A program made the position numbers and the translations under genes. Shown piece after piece: positions 46,281 through 54,302 of a stretch of 64,000 nt of DNA. This stretch comes from Paraburkholderia fungorum (GTDB lineage: Bacteria > Pseudomonadota > Gammaproteobacteria > Burkholderiales > Burkholderiaceae): positions 310,001 through 374,000 of the forward strand of contig NZ_CADFGE010000004.1 of the NCBI RefSeq assembly GCF_902833645.1. The letters are read 5' to 3'. The notes under the pieces were generated by a model. The model searched no databases. It was not told the DNA's origin and worked only from the letters and a program-made list of their open reading frames with translations. Each line of letters opens with the position of its first letter. Position 1 is the first letter of the stretch.

Positions 46281-47234
46281 ATGACGCAATCCATTTCGAA
46301 GCCGACATCGTTGAAGACCTTCGCGCGCAGCACGGCAGCGCTTGCGACGCTTGCAGTCGGCCTGTCGTTGAGCGCCGCGCCCGCGGCACAGGCCGCGCCG
46401 CTGAAGATCGGCATGACGTTTCAGGAACTGAACAACCCGTATTTCGTGACGATGCAAAAGGCCTTGAACGATGCCGCTGCGTCGATCGGCGCGACAGTGG
46501 TCGTCACCGATGCGCACCACGACGTCAGCAAGCAGGTCAGTGACGTCGAGGACATGCTGCAGAAGAAGATCGACATCCTGCTCGTGAATCCGACCGATTC
46601 GACCGGTATTCAATCGGCGGTGACGTCGGCCAAGAAAGCGGGCGTGGTGGTGGTCGCGGTCGATGCGAATGCGAACGGTCCGGTCGATTCCTTCGTTGGT
46701 TCGAAGAATTTCGATGCGGGCGAGATGGCCTGCGACTATCTGGCGAAGGCGCTTGGCGGCAACGGCGAAGTGGCGATTCTCGATGGCATTCCGGTGGTGC
46801 CGATTCTCGAACGCGTGCGCGGCTGCAAGGCGGCGCTCGCGAAAGCGCCCGGCATCAAACTCGTGGATACGCAGAACGGCAAGCAGGAGCGCGCGACGGC
46901 CTTGTCCGTCACCGAGAACATGATTCAGGCGCATCCGAATCTGAAGGGCGTGTTCAGCGTGAACGACGGCGGCTCGATGGGCGCGCTCTCGGCAATCGAA
47001 TCGTCGGGCAAGGACATCAAGCTGACCAGCGTCGACGGTGCGCCTGAAGCGATTGCGGCAATCCAGAAGCCCGGTTCGAAGTTCATCGAAACGTCGGCGC
47101 AATTCCCGGCCGACCAGGTGCGAATCGCACTCGGCATTGCGCTCGCGAAGAAGTGGGGCGCGAATGTGCCGAAGGCGATTCCGGTCGACGTGAAGATGAT
47201 CGACAAGAGCAATGCCAAGGGCTTCAGCTGGTAA
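46281..47234 (+). CDS. Ribose-type sugar ABC transporter substrate-binding protein
   Basis: The 317-residue periplasmic protein has a signal peptide cleaved near AAQA-AP (about 38) and a type I (RbsB-like) fold, with KIGMTFQELNNPYF, DVEDMLQKKIDILLVNPTDS and VFSVNDGGSMGALSAIE. It binds a pentose, polyol or related sugar for the RbsA/RbsC-type genes that follow. The downstream polyol dehydrogenase and kinase suggest a tetritol or pentitol ligand. Confidence 0.92.
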   Translation: MTQSISKPTSLKTFARSTAALATLAVGLSLSAAPAAQAAPLKIGMTFQELNNPYFVTMQKALNDAAASIGATVVVTDAHHDVSKQVSDVEDMLQKKIDILLVNPTDSTGIQSAVTSAKKAGVVVVAVDANANGPVDSFVGSKNFDAGEMACDYLAKALGGNGEVAILDGIPVVPILERVRGCKAALAKAPGIKLVDTQNGKQERATALSVTENMIQAHPNLKGVFSVNDGGSMGALSAIESSGKDIKLTSVDGAPEAIAAIQKPGSKFIETSAQFPADQVRIALGIALAKKWGANVPKAIPVDVKMIDKSNAKGFSW

Positions 47235-47296
47235 AGCGAACGCTCGCCGCCGTGCTTCTTTGATCGACATGGCGGCGAGCAGCAGAGGAGGACCCC

Positions 47297-48817
47297 GTGG
47301 ACACGATACTCAAGCTCGACAACATCACCAAAAGCTTTCCCGGTGTGAAAGCGCTGCAAGGCATACACCTGGAGATCGCACGCGGCGAGATTCACGCGCT
47401 GCTCGGTGAAAACGGTGCGGGCAAATCGACATTGATGAAGATCCTGTGCGGCATCTATCAGCCGGACGAAGGCACGATCACGATCGCCGGCGAGGCGCGC
47501 CATTTCACGAACTATCACGATGCGGTCGCCGCGGGTGTCGGTATCGTGTTTCAGGAGTTCAGCCTGATCCCGTATCTGAACGCGGTGGAGAACATGTTTC
47601 TCGGCCGTGAGTTGAAGAGCGCTTTGGGTTTGCTCGAACGCGGCAAGATGCGGCGCGCGGCCGCCGCGATTTTTGAGCGCCTCGGCGTGGCAATCGACTT
47701 ATCGGTACCGATTCGCGAGTTGTCGGTCGCGCAGCAGCAGTTTGTCGAAATCGGCAAGGCCCTGTCTTTGGAGGCGCGCATTCTGATTCTGGATGAGCCG
47801 ACTGCGACACTGACGCCCGCCGAAGCCGAGCATCTGTTCGCGATCATGCGCGATCTGAAGCAGCAAGGCGTGGCGATGATCTTTATCTCGCATCACCTGG
47901 AAGAGATCTTTGAAGTATGCGACCGCATTACCGTACTGCGCGACGGTCAATACGTCGGCATGACCGAAGTTGCGCAATCCGATGTGAACCACCTGGTGGA
48001 AATGATGGTGGGGCGCCGCATCGAAAACAGTTTTCCGCCTAAGCCGCCGCTGCGTGCGGACGCGAAGATCGTGCTCGAAGTCGACAAGCTCCAGTTGCTC
48101 AAAGACAGTCCGATACTGCGCTTCACGTTGCGGGAGGGCGAAATTCTCGGTTTCGCGGGACTGGTCGGCTCGGGCCGCACGGAAACCGCGCTCGCCGTGA
48201 TTGGGGCCGACCCGGCTTACGTGAAGGAAATTCGCATCAACGGTACGGCCGCGAAACTGTCCGATCCCGCCGATGCGTTGCGCGCCGGCGTCGGCATTCT
48301 GCCGGAGAGCCGCAAGACCGAAGGTCTGATCACAGACTTCTCGATCAAGCAGAACATCTCGATCAACAACCTCGGCAAATACCGCTCGCTGCGCTTCTTT
48401 ATCGACCAGCGCAGCGAAGCGCGTGCCACCGCCGACATCATGAAACGCGTCGGCGTGAAAGCCCCGACGATGCACACCGAAGTCGCGACGCTCTCCGGCG
48501 GTAACCAGCAGAAAGTGGTGATCGCGCGCTGGCTGAATCACCACACCAACATTCTCATCTTCGACGAACCGACGCGCGGCATCGACGTCGGCGCCAAAGC
48601 CGAAATCTATCTGCTGATGCGCGAACTCACTGCGCGCGGCTACTCGATCATCATGATCTCGTCCGAACTGCCGGAGATCGTCGGCATGTGCGACCGCGTT
48701 GCCGTGTTCCGGCAGGGCCGCATCGAGGCGGTGCTCGAAGGCGAGCAGATCGACTCGAACGCCGTGATGACCTACGCCACAGCCGGTACCCGTGGAGCAA
48801 CTCATGAACATGCCTAA
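47297..48817 (+). CDS. Ribose-type sugar ABC transporter ATPase, double nucleotide-binding domain (RbsA class)
   Basis: This 506-residue CUT2 ATPase contains two fused nucleotide-binding domains. Domain 1 has ALLGENGAGKST and ILILDEPTATLT; domain 2 has the degenerate GLVGSGRTETALAV in place of a Walker A and LSGGNQQKVVIARWL with LIFDEPTRGIDVG, the usual RbsA asymmetry. It starts with GTG preceded by AGAGGAGG, and its 3' end overlaps the permease gene. Confidence 0.93.
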   Translation: MDTILKLDNITKSFPGVKALQGIHLEIARGEIHALLGENGAGKSTLMKILCGIYQPDEGTITIAGEARHFTNYHDAVAAGVGIVFQEFSLIPYLNAVENMFLGRELKSALGLLERGKMRRAAAAIFERLGVAIDLSVPIRELSVAQQQFVEIGKALSLEARILILDEPTATLTPAEAEHLFAIMRDLKQQGVAMIFISHHLEEIFEVCDRITVLRDGQYVGMTEVAQSDVNHLVEMMVGRRIENSFPPKPPLRADAKIVLEVDKLQLLKDSPILRFTLREGEILGFAGLVGSGRTETALAVIGADPAYVKEIRINGTAAKLSDPADALRAGVGILPESRKTEGLITDFSIKQNISINNLGKYRSLRFFIDQRSEARATADIMKRVGVKAPTMHTEVATLSGGNQQKVVIARWLNHHTNILIFDEPTRGIDVGAKAEIYLLMRELTARGYSIIMISSELPEIVGMCDRVAVFRQGRIEAVLEGEQIDSNAVMTYATAGTRGATHEHA

Positions 48818-49811
48818 TCGTTCTTCATCGCCGAAAACCTCGGCCGTCAGTAGCGACACACCGGGCGCGCCCGTGCGCTTCACATGGGCGGCGTTGAAAC
48901 GCTCGACGCTCTTCTATCCGTTCATCGGCTTGCTGGTGGTCTGCATCGTGATGGTATTCGCGAGCGACAGCTTTCTCTCCGCCGCCAATATCGAGAATGT
49001 GCTGCGCCAGGTGTCGATCAACGCGATCATCGCCGTGGGGATGACCTGCGTGATTCTGACCGGTGGTATCGACCTGTCGGTCGGCTCGGTCATGGCTTTG
49101 TCCGGCACGCTCGCCGCGGGCCTGATGGTCGCCGGGATGAACGCCGTGGGGGCGTTGGCGATCGGCATCGCGGTCGGTTTAGGCTTTGGCGCCGCGAACG
49201 GTTTCTTCGTTGCCTTCGCCGGCATGCCGCCGATCATCGTCACGCTTGCCACGATGGGTATCGCTCGCGGCCTCGCGCTGATCTACACGGGGGGTTATCC
49301 GATCGATGGTCTGCCGGATTGGGTCAGCTTCTTCGGCAGCGGCAAGATTCTCGGCGTCCAGGCGCCCGTGGTGATCATGCTGGTGATCTATGCGATTGCC
49401 TGGGTGTTGCTCGAACGCATGCCGTTCGGCCGCTACGTGTATGCGATTGGCGGCAATGAACAGGCGACGCGTCTTTCCGGCGTGCGCGTGGCGCGCGTGA
49501 AACTGATTGTTTACACGCTCGCCGGTTTGACCTCCGCTTTTGCAGCGATCGTCCTGACCGCGCGTTTGATGAGCGGCCAGCCGAACGCGGGCGTCGGCTT
49601 CGAACTCGATGCGATTGCCGCGGTGGTGATGGGCGGTACGTCGATCTCCGGCGGACGCGGCTCGATCATCGGCACCCTGATCGGCGCATTGTTGCTCGGC
49701 GTACTGAACAACGGCCTGAATATGGTCGGCGTGAATCCGTATGTGCAGAACGTAATCAAGGGCGGAATTATTTTGCTCGCGATCTACATCAGCCGCGACC
49801 GTAGAAAGTAA
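48804..49811 (+). CDS. Ribose-type sugar ABC transporter permease (RbsC class)
   Basis: The 335-residue inner-membrane permease has a polar N-terminus of about 35 residues and 8-10 helices, with the family motifs MTCVILTGGIDLSVGSVMAL, YAIGGNEQATRLSGVRV and AVVMGGTSISGGRGSIIGT. The ATG at 48804 has GGAG 6 bases upstream and overlaps the ATPase gene by 14 bases; a GTG at 48792 would add four residues. It completes the CUT2 importer. Confidence 0.92.
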   Translation: MNMPNRSSSPKTSAVSSDTPGAPVRFTWAALKRSTLFYPFIGLLVVCIVMVFASDSFLSAANIENVLRQVSINAIIAVGMTCVILTGGIDLSVGSVMALSGTLAAGLMVAGMNAVGALAIGIAVGLGFGAANGFFVAFAGMPPIIVTLATMGIARGLALIYTGGYPIDGLPDWVSFFGSGKILGVQAPVVIMLVIYAIAWVLLERMPFGRYVYAIGGNEQATRLSGVRVARVKLIVYTLAGLTSAFAAIVLTARLMSGQPNAGVGFELDAIAAVVMGGTSISGGRGSIIGTLIGALLLGVLNNGLNMVGVNPYVQNVIKGGIILLAIYISRDRRK

Positions 49812-49848
49812 CTCTCCACTGACCCATTTTTTCCAGCAGGACCATGCA

Positions 49849-50943
49849 ATGACTCAAACCACGCAATCCGAAAAGCAGGACATGACGGCGATCGTCTGCC
49901 ACGCACCGAAAGACTATCGCGTCGAACAGGTAGCCAAACCCAAGGCACGCGCGCACGAACTGGTGATCCGCATCGCCGCGTGTGGCATCTGCGCGAGCGA
50001 CTGCAAATGTCATTCGGGCGCGAAGATGTTTTGGGGCGGCCCGAGCCCGTGGGTCAAGGCGCCGGTGATTCCGGGGCATGAGTTCTTCGGTTTCGTCGAA
50101 GAAATCGGCGAGGGCGCAGCCGATCATTTCGGCGTGAAGCTGGGCGACCGCGTGATCGCCGAGCAGATCGTGCCGTGCGGCAAGTGCCGCTATTGCAAAT
50201 CCGGCCAGTACTGGATGTGCGAAGTGCACAACATCTTCGGCTTTCAGCGCGAGGTCGCGGACGGCGGCATGGCCGAGTACATGCGTATTCCGCCGACCGC
50301 GATCGTCCACAAGATTCCCGACGGCATTTCGCTTGAAGACGCCGCGATCATCGAACCGCTCGCGTGCGCGATCCACACGGTGAACCGCGGCGACCTGCAA
50401 CTCGACGATGTGGTGGTGATTGCGGGCGCGGGTCCGCTTGGTTTGATGATGACGCAAGTTGCGCATCTGAAAACGCCGAAGAAGCTGGTCGTGATCGATC
50501 TGGTTGAGGAGCGCCTGGCACTCGCGCGTGAATATGGCGCGGATGTGACCATCAATCCGAAACAGGACGATGCGTTGGCGATCGTCCATTCGCTGACCGA
50601 CGGTTATGGTTGCGACGTGTACATCGAAACGACCGGCGCGCCGATCGGCGTCAATCAGGGCATGGACATGATTCGCAAGCTGGGGCGTTTCGTCGAGTTT
50701 TCGGTGTTCGGCGCGGATACCACGCTGGACTGGTCGGTGATCGGCGACCGCAAGGAGCTCGATGTACGCGGTGCGCATCTCGGCCCATACTGTTATCCGA
50801 TTGCGATCGACTTGCTGGCGCGCGGGCTGGTGACGTCGAAGGGTATTGTCACGCACGGCTTTTCGCTGGAAGAATGGGACGAAGCGATCAAGGTCGCCAA
50901 CTCGCTCGATTCGATCAAGGTATTGATGAAACCGCGCGCCTGA
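49849..50943 (+). CDS. Zinc-dependent polyol dehydrogenase (erythritol/threitol or xylitol type)
   Basis: The 364-residue medium-chain dehydrogenase has catalytic zinc motifs CGICASDCKCHSG and GHEFFGFVEEIG, a structural zinc cluster PCGKCRYCKSGQYWMC, and the NAD-binding AGAGPLGLMMTQVAH. It resembles proteins annotated as erythritol/L-threitol dehydrogenase, and also sorbitol/xylitol dehydrogenases. With the FGGY kinase and the L-xylulose-reductase-like SDR that follow, xylitol to D-xylulose is an attractive role. Substrate identity is inference. It is 37 bases after the permease gene. Confidence 0.87.
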   Translation: MTQTTQSEKQDMTAIVCHAPKDYRVEQVAKPKARAHELVIRIAACGICASDCKCHSGAKMFWGGPSPWVKAPVIPGHEFFGFVEEIGEGAADHFGVKLGDRVIAEQIVPCGKCRYCKSGQYWMCEVHNIFGFQREVADGGMAEYMRIPPTAIVHKIPDGISLEDAAIIEPLACAIHTVNRGDLQLDDVVVIAGAGPLGLMMTQVAHLKTPKKLVVIDLVEERLALAREYGADVTINPKQDDALAIVHSLTDGYGCDVYIETTGAPIGVNQGMDMIRKLGRFVEFSVFGADTTLDWSVIGDRKELDVRGAHLGPYCYPIAIDLLARGLVTSKGIVTHGFSLEEWDEAIKVANSLDSIKVLMKPRA

Positions 50944-50995
50944 GGGGGCGAGTGGAGCGCCGGTCTCGGACGAACGGCACATAAACGGAGACTGT

Positions 50996-52540
50996 ATGGA
51001 TTACGTCATCGGCGTCGATATCGGCACGCAGAGCACCAAGGCGCTGCTGGTCGATCAGCACGGCGCGATCATCGCGCAGTATGCGTCGAGCTATCAGCCG
51101 GATACGCCTAGGCCGCTATGGGCTGAGCAATGGCCGGCGGTGTGGTTGAACGCGGTGGTCGAGTGCGTTGCCGCGTGCGTCGGCAAGGCGAAAGCGGCAG
51201 GCGTCGCGGCGAAGTCGATCAAGGCCGTATGTGTGAGCAGTCTGTACGGCGGCTCGGGGATTCCTGTCGATAGCGAGATGCGGCCGCTTTATCCGTGTTT
51301 GATCTGGATGGACCGGCGCGCAACCGACCAGGTCGAGTGGGTGCGTGCGAACATCGACCTCGAGCGCCTGTATGCGATCACCGGCAATGGCGTGGACAGC
51401 TATTACGGTTACACGAAGATGCTGTGGCTGCGCGACCATGAGCCAGATGTATGGGCGCATACGCGTTACTTCCTGCCGCCTAATGCTTATGTGATTTACA
51501 TGCTGACCGGCGAGGTTGCCGTCGACCATAGCTCGGCGGGCAATATCGGCGGTGTTTACGACATAGCGAAGCGCGACTGGTCGGATGAGGCGCTCGACAT
51601 GCTCGGCATTCCCGCGACGATGATGCCCGAGCGACTGGTGGAATCGTCGGACGTGGTGGGCGGGTTGCTGTCGCAGTGGACCGGACAGCTTGGCCTCGAG
51701 CCGGGCACGGCGATCGTGGCGGGCGGCGTGGATGCGGCGGTGGCGACGTTTGCCGCCGGCGTCACGCGCGCCGGGCAGCACGTTGCGATGATCGGCACGA
51801 GCATGTGCTGGGGATATATCAACCAGAGCGTCGACGCGAGGCATGGGTTGATCAGCATGCCGCATGTGTTCAACGGTCAGCACGATATCTACGTGTTCGG
51901 CGGCGCGATTACGGCGGGTGCTTCGGTGACGTGGTACCGCGAGCAGTTCTGCCACGCGGAGACTGAAGCCGCGCGGGCGATACCGAATGGGGACCCGCAT
52001 CGCTTGCTGGAAGAGAACGCGTCGCGGATTCCGGCAGGGTCGGACGGCGTGATGTTCCTGCCGTATCTGATGGGCGAGCGAAGTCCTGTTTGGGACGCGA
52101 AGGCGAGTGGGGCGTTTGTTGGCTTGAGCCTGTTTCATACCCGGGCGCACCTGTATCGGGCGGTGTTGGAGGGTGTGTCGTTTGCGTTGAAGCACAACAT
52201 CGAGGCGGGGCGTAAAGGCGCGCAGTCGTTGGATGACAAGCTGATCGTGGTGGGCGGCGCCGCGCACTCTGATCTATGGATGCAGATCATCGCGGACGTC
52301 ACCGGCTATCCGGTCTACACGATCGAGCAGGATGTCGAGGCGGCGATGGGCGCGGCGTTGCTGGCCGGTGTGGGCGTCGGTCTGGTTTCGCGTGAAGAGG
52401 CGCAGAGAGGATGGGTCACGCTGGTTGAACGCGCGGAGCCGAACGCGCAACGAATGGCGCTGTATGAGCAGCGGTTCGGTGTTTATACGGATTTGTATCC
52501 GGCGTTGAAATCGGTCATGCATCGGTTGCAGACATCATGA
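50996..52540 (+). CDS. FGGY-family carbohydrate kinase (pentulose/tetrulose type)
   Basis: The 514-residue kinase opens MDYVIGVDIGTQSTKALLVD and has MIGTSMCWGYIN as its second phosphate loop and LIVVGGAAHSDLWMQIIAD as the adenosine motif. Instead of the xylulokinase SGQMHG it reads SSLYGGSGIPVD, so it belongs to a different FGGY branch than the two xylulokinase-like proteins in this window. It most likely phosphorylates the ketose made by the preceding zinc dehydrogenase. It overlaps the following SDR gene by 4 bases (ATGA). Confidence 0.9.
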   Translation: MDYVIGVDIGTQSTKALLVDQHGAIIAQYASSYQPDTPRPLWAEQWPAVWLNAVVECVAACVGKAKAAGVAAKSIKAVCVSSLYGGSGIPVDSEMRPLYPCLIWMDRRATDQVEWVRANIDLERLYAITGNGVDSYYGYTKMLWLRDHEPDVWAHTRYFLPPNAYVIYMLTGEVAVDHSSAGNIGGVYDIAKRDWSDEALDMLGIPATMMPERLVESSDVVGGLLSQWTGQLGLEPGTAIVAGGVDAAVATFAAGVTRAGQHVAMIGTSMCWGYINQSVDARHGLISMPHVFNGQHDIYVFGGAITAGASVTWYREQFCHAETEAARAIPNGDPHRLLEENASRIPAGSDGVMFLPYLMGERSPVWDAKASGAFVGLSLFHTRAHLYRAVLEGVSFALKHNIEAGRKGAQSLDDKLIVVGGAAHSDLWMQIIADVTGYPVYTIEQDVEAAMGAALLAGVGVGLVSREEAQRGWVTLVERAEPNAQRMALYEQRFGVYTDLYPALKSVMHRLQTS

Positions 52541-53274
52541 ATGCTACTTTCGATTTTTCTGGCCGCTCGATTCTGGTGACAGGCGCATCGAGCGGAATTG
52601 GGCGAGCGACGGTGGAAGCGTTGTGCGCTTCCGGCGCGAATGTGGTCGCTGCGGCGCGCAATGTGAATGAACTCGCGCGTTTGGCAGAGGAGACAGGCTG
52701 CGAGCCGTTGATGCTTGATGTGAGCGATGAAGAGGCCGTAGACGAGGCATTGAGCTCGCTCGAAGCGTTCGATGGGCTTGTGAACTGCGCGGGGATCGCT
52801 TTGCTTGAGCGTGCCGTGGATACGACCGGTGCGAGTTTCGATCGTGTGATGGGAGTGAATGCGCGTGGGGCGGTGCTGGTGGCCAAGCATGTGGCGCGCG
52901 GAATGATCGAGGCGAAGCGTGCCGGCAGCATCGTGAATGTTTCCAGTCAGGCTGCGCTGGTGGCGCTTGACGATCACTTGAGTTATTCGGCTTCGAAGGC
53001 GGCGCTCGATGCGGTTACGCGGGCCTTGTGTATCGAGTTGGGGCCTTTTGGTATTCGGGTGAATAGTGTCAATCCGACGGTGACGTTGACGCCGATGGCC
53101 GTGCAGGCGTGGAGCGATCCTGTGAAACGCGATCCTGCTTTGAAGGCGATTCCTTTGGGACGGTTTGCCGAGTCCGCTGAAGTCGCTGCACCGATTATGT
53201 TTTTGTTGAGCGACGCGGCTTCGATGATTAGTGGGGTTTGTCTGCCGATCGATGGGGGGTATACGGCGAGGTGA
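52537..53274 (+). CDS. SDR-family oxidoreductase, L-xylulose reductase (DCXR)-like
   Basis: The 245-residue short-chain dehydrogenase has the cofactor motif LVTGASSGIGRAT, the catalytic Ser in IVNVSSQAAL and YSASK. Its SVNPTVTLTPM, QAWSDP and AIPLGRFAE segments strongly resemble dicarbonyl/L-xylulose reductase, which interconverts L-xylulose and xylitol. Together with the upstream zinc dehydrogenase and kinase it could complete L-xylulose to xylitol to D-xylulose to D-xylulose 5-phosphate. Last gene of the cluster; a terminator follows after 27 bases. Confidence 0.88.
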   Translation: MNATFDFSGRSILVTGASSGIGRATVEALCASGANVVAAARNVNELARLAEETGCEPLMLDVSDEEAVDEALSSLEAFDGLVNCAGIALLERAVDTTGASFDRVMGVNARGAVLVAKHVARGMIEAKRAGSIVNVSSQAALVALDDHLSYSASKAALDAVTRALCIELGPFGIRVNSVNPTVTLTPMAVQAWSDPVKRDPALKAIPLGRFAESAEVAAPIMFLLSDAASMISGVCLPIDGGYTAR

Positions 53275-53301
53275 GGGGTTTGCGCGTACTTCAATAGAGA
53301 A

Positions 53302-53330
53302 GGCGCGAACAAGTCGCGCCGTTTTCTTTG
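53302..53330 (+). terminator. Rho-independent terminator after the polyol cluster
   Basis: A 7-base perfect stem (GGCGCGA with TCGCGCC, loop ACAAG) is followed by GTTTTCTTTG. It marks the border between the metabolic region and the accessory region. Confidence 0.8.
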
Positions 53331-53357
53331 TCGCAGCATGGTCGCCGCTATTTCATC

Positions 53358-53834
53358 CTAGTGCTTCACTGCTGCCCGCTGCGCATCAGCTCGCGCACGG
53401 GCGGCAGTCTTGATGCGCTCCTGCTTGCACGTCGCAGTTTTCTCCGGCGCAGCTTCGGCTTCGACCGCTGCTTCTCGCCCCGCCTCCGCTGCATCCGAAA
53501 GAAGTTTCGCCGCATGTTTGGCGGTGATGCAACTGTGAGGAACGCCCTTCGCGTCGAGCGCGATTACCTGGTAAAGCTCTCGGTCGCATTCAACTTCCTG
53601 CTGGTATTGCTCGACGGTGTGAAGCAGGTGTTCCAGCAAGTTGCGCTCACGGCGTCTTTCGTCAACCGTCGTAGCCGGGCATCGTGTGATGCTTGCCGCG
53701 AGATTGATCAGTGTTTCAAGCTGCCGGATTTGCCGGTCGCATGCGCCGAATGCCGACAGTGCGAGCTTTTCGTATTGAAGCGCATCAACAGGCGGGCGTG
53801 ACGCAGGTTTAGTTTTTTTGGTGTGTTTGCTCAT
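53358..53834 (-). CDS. Hypothetical coiled-coil protein
   Basis: I do not recognise this 158-residue protein. It begins MSKHTKKTKPASRPPVD with a basic leader, then a mostly helical, charged region with heptad-like Leu spacing (about 20-90, including ERNLLEHLLHTVEQYQQEV), and ends in an Ala/Arg/Lys-rich tail (110-158). There is no signal peptide or membrane helix. The ribosome site is weak, and the frame is open upstream to an ATG at 53993 that lies inside a highly structured leader (see the RNA feature). That arrangement resembles phage-derived genes controlled by C4-like RNA. Confidence 0.6.
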   Translation of the reverse strand: MSKHTKKTKPASRPPVDALQYEKLALSAFGACDRQIRQLETLINLAASITRCPATTVDERRRERNLLEHLLHTVEQYQQEVECDRELYQVIALDAKGVPHSCITAKHAAKLLSDAAEAGREAAVEAEAAPEKTATCKQERIKTAARARADAQRAAVKH

Positions 53835-53894
53835 GGCGCGGTTTCCGGTGAGTTCCTGAATTGCCCGACACTCGCTGATATAACAGATGGGGTG

Positions 53895-54062
53895 AGCGGG
53901 CACGTAGCGAGTTTGAGAGACCGGGCGTAAAACCGAAACCGGCGAGCCTCGCGGCTCCCTCACCACAGCCCGCCCGTAGAAACAGACGTGCATGATGGGT
54001 TGCGCACTACCTACTTGCGCAGGTAGTGCGGGTTTACGCTGCGGGCTCTCATACCCGGCCGC
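53895..54062 (-). ncRNA. Candidate C4-type (phage P1/P4-like) antisense/immunity RNA leader
   Basis: On the minus strand this leader carries GCACTACCT/AGGTAGTGC (54021-54029 with 54004-54012, 8-base loop), GAGCC/GGCTC (53953-53957 with 53944-53948) and the repeated boxes AGCCCGC, GGGCGGGCT and TGCCCGCTCACC, which are mutually complementary. The segment from AACCCATCATGCACG through TCTGTTTCTACGGGCGGGC is one I have seen repeatedly as a phage-derived C4-like RNA in proteobacteria; this is recognition from memory. The 468-base stretch 53835-54302 otherwise contains no gene. Confidence 0.4.
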
Positions 54063-54302
54063 TTTGTAACGGCGGGAACAATTTAAACCAGATATTTTTT
54101 AAGACGAGCAACCACGCAGGCTAAACGCGCGAATTATAACGAATCTTTACATTCGAGCCGGAGCACTCGCGGATCACCGCGAGTCACGCAAACGCGACCG
54201 ATTCATCGCGCATGTCGACAGCGAGACGCACAACGCTGCAATCGCAAATTTACTTAACATGATTGACTCGCAAAAAAAGCATGAATAAAAGTCTGGTCCC
54301 AC

